Source of the DNA: an uncultured Oscillospiraceae bacterium
Lineage (GTDB): Bacteria > Bacillota_A > Clostridia > Oscillospirales > Oscillospiraceae
NCBI GenBank assembly: GCA_910584605.1
Contig: CAJUAW010000035.1
Location: 1-21,909 of the forward strand
Length of the DNA: 21,909 nucleotides
Direction: 5' to 3'
A program made the position numbers and the translations under genes. The notes below the pieces were generated by a model, which did no database searches, had not been told where the DNA came from, and saw only the letters and a list, made by a program, of their open reading frames with translations. Numbering within the stretch: the first letter of the stretch is position 1; each line of letters opens with the position of its first letter. Below are positions 5,260 through 11,937 of the stretch, in pieces.

Positions 5260-7623
5260 GGTTTTGTTTCCTCCTTGATTTGGTTTATCCTTCAACTCCA
5301 GGGGACAGGTCCCGCCGCAGGCGGGGGCTGCCGGAGTGTCAGACCGGAATTTGCTCTTGAAAAAGCGCAGGCGCAGGGCGTTGGTCACCACGGTCACCGA
5401 GCTGAGGCTCATGGCGGCGGCGGCAAACATGGGGTTGAGCTGCCAGTGGAGGGCGTAGTAGAACACCCCGGCGGCCAGGGGAATGCCCAGGGAGTTGTAG
5501 AAAAAGGCCCAGAACAGATTTTGTTTGATGTTCCGGATGGTGGCCCGGGACAGCTCCACGGCAGCGGCCACGTCCAGCAGGTCGGACTTCATCAGCACAA
5601 TGTCGGCGCTCTCAATGGCCACGTCGGTGCCCGCCCCGATGGCCAGGCCCACCTCGGCCCGGGCCAGGGCGGGGGCATCGTTGATGCCGTCCCCCACCAT
5701 GGCCACCTTTTTGCCCTCGGCCTGGAGGGAGGCGATCTTCCGCTCCTTGTCCTGGGGCAGTACCTCGGCCATGACCTGGGTTACCCCCAGTTCCTTGCCG
5801 ATGGCCTCGGCGGTGCGCCGGTTGTCGCCGGTAAGCATGACCACCTCCAGCCCCAGCTCCCGGAAGGCGGCTACGGCGTCTTTGCTCGAGGGCTTGGGGG
5901 TGTCGGCTACGGCGATGACGCCCAGTAGTTTTTTCTTTGTTTCGTCCCCGAAGTAGAGGGGGGTCTTCCCCTGGGCGGCCAGTTCGTCCGCCTTAACCGC
6001 CAGAGGACCGGGATCAATGCCCGTCTCCTCCACCATGGCCCGGTTGCCGCCGAAGCAGATATTGCTGCCAATGGAGGCCCGGACGCCCCGCCCGTGGACC
6101 GCCGTAAAACCGCCCACCGATGTGACCGGAATGCCACGCCGCTCGGCCTCCTCCACAATGGCGGTGGCTAAGGGGTGCTCTGAGGGGCCCTCCAGGCAGA
6201 AAGCGGTACGAAGCAGGCCGTCCTCATCGTTGCCGGGAGCGGGGATGATATCGGTGACCACCGGCTTGCCCTGGGTGAGGGTACCCGTCTTGTCCAGCAC
6301 CACCGTGTCGATGGTGTGGAGAGTCTCCAGGGCCTCGGCGGATTTGATCAGAATGCCGTTTTCCGCTCCCTTTCCGGTACCCACCATGATGGCCACGGGG
6401 GTAGCCAAGCCCAGGGCGCAGGGGCAGGAGATGACCAGCACGGCCACCCCGGCAGTGAGGGCCTGGGTGGCGGTGTGTCCGGTGACCAGCCAAGCCAGGG
6501 CGGCGATAAGGGCGATGCCCATGACCACTGGCACGAAAATGCCGGAAACCTTGTCGGCCAGCTTGGCGATGGGGGCCTTGGAGGCGCTGGCCTCCTCCAC
6601 CAGACGGATCATCTGGGCCAGAGTGGTGTCCTCCCCCACCCGGCTGGCCTCAAAGGTGAAGAAGCCCGACTTGTTGATGGAGGCGGCGGCCACCTTGTCC
6701 CCCGGCCCCTTGTCCACAGGGAGAGATTCGCCGGTGAGGGCGGATTCGTCCACGGCGGACTGGCCCTCCACAATGACGCCGTCCACCGGGATGGACTGGC
6801 CGGGCCGGACCACCACCCGGTCCCCCACCTGAACCTCCTCCACGGGGATCTCCACCTCGGCGCCCTCCCGCAGGACGGTGGCTGTCTTGGGGGCCAAGTC
6901 CATCAGGCGGCTGATGGCCTCGCCGGTCTTGCCTTTGGACCGGGTCTCCAGAAATTTGCCCAGTGTGATGAGGGTAAGGATCATGCCGGCGGACTCAAAA
7001 TACAGGTCCATGTGGTATTTGGCCACCAGGTCCATGTCGCCATGGCCCAGGCCGTACCCCATCTGGTAGATGGCGAACACGCCGTAGATGACAGCGGCGG
7101 CGGAACCCACCGCAATCAAGGAATCCATGTTGGGGGCACGATTCCAAAGGGTTTTGAAGCCCACCTTGTAATACTTGTCGTTGATATACATGATGGGCAG
7201 TGTGAGCAGCAGCTGGGTCAGGCCAAAGGCCACCGCGTTCCCGTGTCCCAGCAGAAAGGCAGGAAGGGGCGCGCCCATCATGTGGCCCATGGAGATATAG
7301 AACAGCGGAATCAGGAACACGAAGGACCAGATCAGCCGCCGCTTCATCCCAGCCAGTTCCTGGCCCATCGTATCCTCCTGCGGAGCGGACTGGGTCCGCG
7401 CACCCGCCTTTTGGGGCAGGAACGCCCCGTATCCGGACTGTATTACTGCGGCAATAATATCCTCCGGGGATAGGACTCCTTCGTCGTACTCCGCCACCAT
7501 AGAGTTGGTCATGAGGCTGACGTCGGCGGTCCGGACCCCCTCCAGCCTGCGCACCGCTTTCTCCACATGAGCGGAGCAGGCGGAGCAGGTCATGCCAGTA
7601 ATGTTGAACTTTTCCTTTGCCAT
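5050..7623 (-). CDS. copA: CopA copper-translocating P1B-type ATPase with in-frame C-terminal CopZ domain
   Basis: This is an ATP-driven Cu(I) exporter in the cytoplasmic membrane, 857 residues. In order: N-terminal heavy-metal domain with GMTCSAC (Cys13, Cys16); transmembrane helices from about 97; actuator loop TGES (297-300); metal-site CPC (400-402); phosphorylated Asp444 in DKTGT; SEHP (481-484); GDGINDAP (644-651); then YN (709-710) and MSLSS (738-742), the Cu(I)-ATPase signatures of the last two helices. After a short linker with ACGGTC comes a second metal-binding domain, GMMCAHC, from residue 789. It has the length and sequence of a free CopZ chaperone. Most relatives encode CopZ separately, and an internal Shine-Dalgarno and ATG are kept here. 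The start at 7623 (MAKEKFNITG) is preferred to the ATG at 7722, which lies upstream of the promoter. Confidence 0.96.
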   Translation of the reverse strand: MAKEKFNITGMTCSACSAHVEKAVRRLEGVRTADVSLMTNSMVAEYDEGVLSPEDIIAAVIQSGYGAFLPQKAGARTQSAPQEDTMGQELAGMKRRLIWSFVFLIPLFYISMGHMMGAPLPAFLLGHGNAVAFGLTQLLLTLPIMYINDKYYKVGFKTLWNRAPNMDSLIAVGSAAAVIYGVFAIYQMGYGLGHGDMDLVAKYHMDLYFESAGMILTLITLGKFLETRSKGKTGEAISRLMDLAPKTATVLREGAEVEIPVEEVQVGDRVVVRPGQSIPVDGVIVEGQSAVDESALTGESLPVDKGPGDKVAAASINKSGFFTFEASRVGEDTTLAQMIRLVEEASASKAPIAKLADKVSGIFVPVVMGIALIAALAWLVTGHTATQALTAGVAVLVISCPCALGLATPVAIMVGTGKGAENGILIKSAEALETLHTIDTVVLDKTGTLTQGKPVVTDIIPAPGNDEDGLLRTAFCLEGPSEHPLATAIVEEAERRGIPVTSVGGFTAVHGRGVRASIGSNICFGGNRAMVEETGIDPGPLAVKADELAAQGKTPLYFGDETKKKLLGVIAVADTPKPSSKDAVAAFRELGLEVVMLTGDNRRTAEAIGKELGVTQVMAEVLPQDKERKIASLQAEGKKVAMVGDGINDAPALARAEVGLAIGAGTDVAIESADIVLMKSDLLDVAAAVELSRATIRNIKQNLFWAFFYNSLGIPLAAGVFYYALHWQLNPMFAAAAMSLSSVTVVTNALRLRFFKSKFRSDTPAAPACGGTCPLELKDKPNQGGNKTMNKTMKIEGMMCAHCTGRVEKALSAIDGVSAVEMSLEGKSATLTLSKDVDNQVLTDAVTEAGYEVVSVQ

Positions 7624-7651
7624 TTGATTCACCTGACTTTCAAGTTTAGCA

Positions 7652-7706
7652 TCACCCCCCCTGGGTGGGGTATCTATATCATAGCCCCGCGGCTCCGCTT
7701 TGTCAA
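7652..7706 (-). promoter_or_regulatory. copA-csoR promoter with CsoR-like operator
   Basis: On the minus strand TTGACA (7706-7701), 17 bases, TATGAT (7683-7678) form a near-consensus sigma-A promoter. Right after it lies the imperfect palindrome ATACCCCACCCAGGGGGG plus GTGAT (about 7673-7652), resembling known CsoR operators (TACCCC...GGGGTA). Its position over the start site fits repression relieved by copper. Confidence 0.8.
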
Positions 7707-7728
7707 GTGGCAGTTTGGACATTCTTCC

Positions 7729-8481
7729 TCAATTTATTCCCGCCGGCCACCGGCGCCGCACCTTTCCCTCCACCCAGTAGGCTCGATAGGGCCGGTCCAG
7801 CTGATAGCCCAGCTTCGCCGCCAGCGCCAGCGACCGGCTGTCGTGGGCGTCCCAGCCGGGATAAATCCCCTGCTTCAGGCACTCCAGGATCAGCCGCGCC
7901 CCGCAGGCGGCCGCCAACCCCTGCCGGCGGAAGTCCGGGCGGGTGTCGATCTCAATCTCGATCGCCCCATCGCAGACGGCATAGGAGGCCGCTCCTGACA
8001 CCGGCAGGTCTCCGCCCCTAGTGACGGCAACGCCCAATCCCCGTGCCAGAAAATCATCCGCATCCGCAAAGCAGCCACACAGGTCCCAGGCCCACTCCTG
8101 CTCCATTAGTGTGAAGTACATCTCCTTGTCAATAAGCTTCATGAAAAATCCTTGTGGCAGAGCGGACGTAAAGGAGAATAGCCTGCGGCGGTCAAAGTGT
8201 TCTGGCGTGTGCCAGGTGGCATACCGGGTGAAGGCAACAGCCTGCTCCCCCAGAACCGCCTCGATCTGCTCCGGCCAGCCCTCGCCGCAGGGGACCAGAA
8301 TGGGCGCGTCCGTCTGCGCCACCAGCTCAGGGACTGGCTTCCCGCCCAAAAAGCAGAAGTCCCCGATGGAGGCCAGGGCACTCCGCCCGCTCCAGACGTC
8401 CACCCGGCCCATGGTCCCCTGAAGGCAGGCCCGCACCATGGGGGTGTTCCAGCCCTCAAACAGGGCAGCAAGCTCGTTCAT
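7729..8481 (-). CDS. GNAT family acetyltransferase (ZmaR-like, GNAT_acetyltran)
   Basis: This 250-residue protein resembles the two-part GNAT_acetyltran group (zwittermicin resistance ZmaR-like). An N-terminal domain of about 120 residues (MNELAALFEGW...) is followed by a catalytic GNAT half. Acetyl-CoA binding is suggested by DTRPDFRRQGLAAACGARLILECLKQG (the R-R-Q-G-L-A motif), and the end by SLALAAKLGYQLDRPYRAYW. The acceptor substrate cannot be told from sequence. The ATG at 8481 is preceded by GGAGAGGAGAG; upstream in-frame codons lack a good site. It stands alone on the minus strand after the motility-gene terminator at 8526-8561. Family is confident, substrate unknown. Confidence 0.85.
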   Translation of the reverse strand: MNELAALFEGWNTPMVRACLQGTMGRVDVWSGRSALASIGDFCFLGGKPVPELVAQTDAPILVPCGEGWPEQIEAVLGEQAVAFTRYATWHTPEHFDRRRLFSFTSALPQGFFMKLIDKEMYFTLMEQEWAWDLCGCFADADDFLARGLGVAVTRGGDLPVSGAASYAVCDGAIEIEIDTRPDFRRQGLAAACGARLILECLKQGIYPGWDAHDSRSLALAAKLGYQLDRPYRAYWVEGKVRRRWPAGIN

Positions 8482-8525
8482 ATGACTCTCCTCTCCATCA
8501 TCCCCCGGTCTCCTTCCAGGGGCGC

Positions 8526-8561
8526 AAAAAAGCGGCGCAAGGAATTCTCTCGCGCCGCTTT
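8526..8561 (-). terminator. Terminator of the YjfB-like motility gene
   Basis: Reading leftward, the stem AAAGCGGCGC / GCGCCGCTTT (8561-8552 and 8538-8529) with a 13-base loop is followed by a T-run ending at 8526. It lies 27 bases after the small gene's stop. Confidence 0.8.
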
Positions 8562-8587
8562 CTGTCAGTTGGAACGATCCGATGTAC

Positions 8588-8758
8588 TTATGCCCACACG
8601 TCAAAGCTATACTGGGCGGGGGCCGGCACGGCAGCCACCATGTCGTTGATCAACGATATCGCCTGGCTTTCGGTGTCGTCCATAGCCCGCTTCATCAGAC
8701 CGTAGCTGTAGTTGGTCTGCAGCTGAGCCATCTGCATGCCCATCACATCTTCTACCAT
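8588..8758 (-). CDS. YjfB-type putative motility protein (56 aa)
   Basis: This short gene encodes 56 residues: MVEDVMGMQMAQLQTNYSYG, then LMKRAMDDTESQAISLINDM and a short tail ending FDVWA. The pattern (a short N-terminal helix rich in Met and Gln, then a helix ending in a hydrophobic stretch) matches the YjfB family of small proteins from flagellated Firmicutes. Their function is unknown. An AGGGAG site is 9 bases before the ATG. A near-perfect sigma-28 (SigD/FliA) promoter lies 46 to 72 bases upstream, so expression with the late flagellar genes is very likely and strongly supports the motility assignment. A good terminator follows. It is a separate transcription unit from the upstream operon. 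Confidence 0.83.
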   Translation of the reverse strand: MVEDVMGMQMAQLQTNYSYGLMKRAMDDTESQAISLINDMVAAVPAPAQYSFDVWA

Positions 8759-8803
8759 ACACGTCCACTCCCTTCCAATCAGATAGGTGTCGCTCTATTC
8801 AAA

Positions 8804-8830
8804 ATATCGGCAGAATGGGCGGCTTTCTTA
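8804..8830 (-). promoter_or_regulatory. Sigma-28 (flagellar) promoter of the YjfB-like gene
   Basis: On the minus strand TAAG (8830-8827), 15 bases, GCCGATAT (8811-8804) match the Bacillus SigD consensus TAAA-N15-GCCGATAT at all but one position. The spacing to the small motility gene is 45 bases. Confidence 0.85.
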
Positions 8831-8854
8831 AGTGGTCCCAGCCGGATTCGGCGG

Positions 8855-9787
8855 TCACTTTATGGTGCTCACCGAGTTGTCGGTGGGATTCAACATGTAG
8901 ATGTGCTGCTGGTCCACGCTGAAGAAATAGGTGGCCGCAATGGAACCCGGATCATGCTTGCTGTAGACGTTGAAGCGCCGGCAGTCCAGGCCGTCCACCT
9001 TCACGAAACCGTCAATGGGGAAGATGGTGTAATCATCCATGGAGTCTCCGGACAGCCCCAGATGGGCGGGCGACATGCTCCGAATCTGCTCCATCTGCAT
9101 GCTCACGCTGGAGGGCTCCGTCACACTGGAGGCGCTGGGTTCCTTCTCCGGGTAAGAGATCTTTCCCTCCGGCGCGGAGACCCGGACCGCCAGGTTGGCG
9201 CTGGCCTGGGACCAGCCGATGGCCAGCTGGAACAAATGGCCCTCCTCCGCCGAGGCCCGCACCAGGACCAGCACGCCCTCGGCGTCCTGAAGCTCCGGGC
9301 GCTCCTCCTGAACCAGGTAGGTGTCATCGGTGATGACAAAGCCCTGCTCGCTGCCCATCAGAATGTCAAGATACCGGTCCATGATGGCGGCACAGCCGTT
9401 CAGCTCGTAAATATAGGTGTACCGGCTGTTCACATCGCTGGACTCATCCCCGCTGGGCTTGCCGGGACTGCGAAGGGCGATCAGCTCCCCTTCCCCTTCC
9501 TCCAGAATGGTGTCCAGAGAGGGGACGGTATCCTCGCCTACGGTATAAGCCTCCACGCCCTTCTTGGGCAGAGGCTCCTCCAGCTGCGGCCCCTCATCGT
9601 CCCCGCCGCCCAGCAGGTTGATCCCAAACTTGGGCAGAACGAATAATACCGCCGCCGCCGCAATGGCGGCCACCAGCACCAGTGCGATGGGGATGAGCAG
9701 CAGCTTCTTTTTGCCGCCCTTTTTCTTCTTGCCGCCGGTCTCCCCATTTTCCACCGGGGCGGCCTTGACTTTTTTTGCTTTTTTCAT
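8855..9787 (-). CDS. Single-pass membrane protein of unknown function in motility region
   Basis: I do not recognise this 310-residue protein. Residues 1-28 are strongly basic (nine of the residues at 18-28 are Lys or Gly), followed by one transmembrane helix at about 29-51 (LLLIPIALVLVAAIAAAAVLFVL). The orientation should be N-inside with a large external domain of about 255 residues. The external part is acidic and contains Asp/Glu-rich stretches, an internal SASSVTEPSSVSMQMEQI linker, and a C-terminal globular segment (DGFVKVDGLDCRRFNVYSKHDPGSIAATYFFSVDQQHIYML) that looks like a small beta-rich domain. It follows the FtsA-like gene by 14 bases with TGGAGTGA before the ATG, so the two are cotranscribed and may act together. 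No signal for enzymatic activity is seen. Confidence 0.7.
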   Translation of the reverse strand: MKKAKKVKAAPVENGETGGKKKKGGKKKLLLIPIALVLVAAIAAAAVLFVLPKFGINLLGGGDDEGPQLEEPLPKKGVEAYTVGEDTVPSLDTILEEGEGELIALRSPGKPSGDESSDVNSRYTYIYELNGCAAIMDRYLDILMGSEQGFVITDDTYLVQEERPELQDAEGVLVLVRASAEEGHLFQLAIGWSQASANLAVRVSAPEGKISYPEKEPSASSVTEPSSVSMQMEQIRSMSPAHLGLSGDSMDDYTIFPIDGFVKVDGLDCRRFNVYSKHDPGSIAATYFFSVDQQHIYMLNPTDNSVSTIK

Positions 9788-9801
9788 GGCAGATCACTCC
9801 A

Positions 9802-11844
9802 TTATGTTTCCAGATACCGGATGACCACGTCATCCTGAGCGCGCAGCTCCTGACTGAAGGCGCACTCCCGACCGTTTACCTGCAGCTCCACACCACGGTC
9901 CAGGTGTTCAAAATCAATCCCGGAATGCTCCAGCAGGTCCATCACATAGTAAGGGACTCCATCCGGCTTGCGCGGCAAAAGCAGCGCTTTTCCGTTTAGC
10001 ACCACCTGAAGCAAAGGGACAGACGGGCGCTGGACCGGGTCCGCCGGCGGCTTCCAGGGGCTGGGGGCCGGAGGCGCGGGGCGCTCCACCGCAGGGGGCG
10101 GCGGTGGGGGAGCTTCCGCTCTGGGAGACTCCCACTCCAGGACGGTCTCCTCCGGCTCCGGCGCGAAGACCTGAGGCGGCACAGCCCTGGGGACGCTCGA
10201 CGGAGGCGGCTCCATTCTGGGGGCCGCTGGCCTGGGCGGCTCAGACGCCTGCGGCGGCCGGACCGGCCGAGTGGAGGTGACGATCTGGTCGCCGGTGTTC
10301 AGCAGAGTGTCCAGATCGGCCAGCCGTCCGTTGACGGTAACACCGCCGGTAAAATCCGCCCCCAGCAGGTCCTTCAGCGTCCGCCGGGCGGCTGTCCCGG
10401 ACACAGCCGGGGTAAATTCGATGTTGTCCCCCGCATAGACCACCGCAGAGGGTGCAGCTTCCGTTCCGTTCAGCTTCAAAACGCAGGGGACCGCCGGTTC
10501 TCCCCGGAACAGCATCCGCTGGCCATCCACGGTGACGCTCAGGTTTTTTCCGGTCCGGCCCAGCAGATCGACCGAGCTGTAGCCATTCATCATCAACAGC
10601 TCCAGTACGGTCAGCGAACCGCTTCGGAAAAGCTTCGCAGGCGTACCGTTGAGCATGATCCGGTAGCTGTCGCTGATCAGACCCAGTCCTGCGGAGACCG
10701 CGATGCCCAGGGGAGTGGCCAGCTCCGGATCGTTGAGCTCATAGCGGTCGGAAAAGGCGCTGATCTCATAGTTGTTGCCCGCCAGGGCCACCCGGCTCTC
10801 ATCCATTTCCAGAGCCTCCGCCACCAGCTCCAGGATGCCCTCCAGCTTGCTGCCGCCCCCCGCCAAAAACAAGGCGGAGGGAGCGCCGCCGTTCAGGGCC
10901 GTCACCCGCTGTGCGATCTCCTGGGCCAGGGCCTGGGCGGACTGCTGCACGGTCTCCCGCACCAGCGAGCCGGAAATGGACTGCTCCAGTCCCAACACAT
11001 CCCGGTAGGTCACCGTCTCCTCGTCCATCATGGTCTTCATCCGCTCTGCAGTGGCAAAGGGGATCAAAAACCGGCGCATCAGCTCCTCAGTGATCTCATC
11101 TCCGGCGATGGTGGCCATGGTATAGCCCACCACAGCGCCGTCCCGGCAGACCGCGATGTCCGAGGTGCCTGCTCCGATGTCGGCCAGCACCAAATTCAGC
11201 AGCCGGAGGTCGGCTGGGATGGCCGCATTGAGGGCGGCGATAGGCTCCAACGTCAGGCTGGCCACCTCCAAACCGGAGGCCTCCATCACAGAATAGAGGC
11301 TCTCCACCACCTCGCGGGGGAGGAACGTGGCCACCACGGTGGCCTCCAGCACCTTTCCGTTATGGCCCCGCAGGGTGGACATGGGATAGTGGTCCAGGTG
11401 GTACCCGGCTACGGTGTAGCCCACCAGATAGAACCGCCGCTCCCCCTCCTGAACCTGGCCCAGCTTGGCCTCTGCCGCGGCCACCGCCCCGCTCTCCAGA
11501 CGGCCGATGGCGTCGTTGGTGATACGGGTGACTTCGGGAAATTCCAGGGCGTAGCTGCCCTGTTCGGTACGCAAAGCCCTCCCGGCGGCGGCCACGCAGA
11601 CCCGCTGCAGGGTGCAGTCCAGCTTTTCCTCCATGCGGTCGGTCACCCGGCGGGCCACCTTAGCCACCTGCGCAATGTCCTCGATCTGGCCGTCCAGCAT
11701 GGCCCGCTTGCCATGCTCCTCCTTCTCAATGGCCAGCACCTGCAGGCGGTCGTCCACCACCCGGCCCGCTACGCCGATGATGCTGCGGGTCCCAATATCC
11801 AGCGCAAAGATCAGGCCGCTGTCCTGCGGCTTTCGTTTCGTCAT
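9802..11844 (-). CDS. FtsA-like actin-fold ATPase with Pro-rich linker and C-terminal modules
   Basis: This 680-residue protein begins with an FtsA/PilM-type actin-fold ATPase. Phosphate 1 is in FALDIGTRSIIGVAG (residues 13-27), phosphate 2 in LADIGAGTSDIAV, and the adenosine motif in LFLAGGGSKLEGI. The 1C-like region (VCVAAAGRALRTEQGSYALEF and VVGYTVAGYHLDHYP) resembles FtsA. After about residue 380 come beta-rich modules (LSVTVDGQRMLFRGE and VTVNGRLADLDTLLNTGDQIV), then a Pro-rich linker (PPPPPPAVERPAPPAPSPWK) and a final module (VVLNGKALLLPRKPDG...ELQVNGRECAF). The start at 11844 is chosen because GGAGG lies 7 to 8 bases upstream, and the ATG at 11859 precedes it. True FtsA lacks this C-terminal extension, so a role other than division is possible, for example an assembly platform with the membrane protein encoded next. 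Polyproline suggests EF-P dependence. Confidence 0.8.
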   Translation of the reverse strand: MTKRKPQDSGLIFALDIGTRSIIGVAGRVVDDRLQVLAIEKEEHGKRAMLDGQIEDIAQVAKVARRVTDRMEEKLDCTLQRVCVAAAGRALRTEQGSYALEFPEVTRITNDAIGRLESGAVAAAEAKLGQVQEGERRFYLVGYTVAGYHLDHYPMSTLRGHNGKVLEATVVATFLPREVVESLYSVMEASGLEVASLTLEPIAALNAAIPADLRLLNLVLADIGAGTSDIAVCRDGAVVGYTMATIAGDEITEELMRRFLIPFATAERMKTMMDEETVTYRDVLGLEQSISGSLVRETVQQSAQALAQEIAQRVTALNGGAPSALFLAGGGSKLEGILELVAEALEMDESRVALAGNNYEISAFSDRYELNDPELATPLGIAVSAGLGLISDSYRIMLNGTPAKLFRSGSLTVLELLMMNGYSSVDLLGRTGKNLSVTVDGQRMLFRGEPAVPCVLKLNGTEAAPSAVVYAGDNIEFTPAVSGTAARRTLKDLLGADFTGGVTVNGRLADLDTLLNTGDQIVTSTRPVRPPQASEPPRPAAPRMEPPPSSVPRAVPPQVFAPEPEETVLEWESPRAEAPPPPPPAVERPAPPAPSPWKPPADPVQRPSVPLLQVVLNGKALLLPRKPDGVPYYVMDLLEHSGIDFEHLDRGVELQVNGRECAFSQELRAQDDVVIRYLET

Positions 11845-11874
11845 CCGGCTACCTCCCATGGTCCTTGATTACGA

Positions 11875-11905
11875 ATATGGCGCCCCGTTTGTCGGGGCGC
11901 CATAT
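11875..11905 (-). terminator. Long hairpin between chemoreceptor and FtsA-like gene
   Basis: A 13-bp inverted repeat (ATATGGCGCCCCG / CGGGGCGCCATAT) with a 5-base loop follows the chemoreceptor stop by about 33 bases. There is no clear T-run on the minus strand, so it may be a weak terminator or an RNA processing or stability hairpin. Confidence 0.55.
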
Positions 11906-11937
11906 CCCTTTACTGCAGGACGCGCCGCAGCGCCTGC

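Noticed and set aside
6316..7473. 385-codon frame opposite copA
   Set aside because: A His/Gly-rich composition without motifs shows it is a shadow of the CopA coding strand.
7623..7722. CopA start at the upstream ATG (7722)
   Set aside because: The 33 extra residues would be encoded by the promoter and operator region itself, and the conserved domain starts right after the ATG at 7623.
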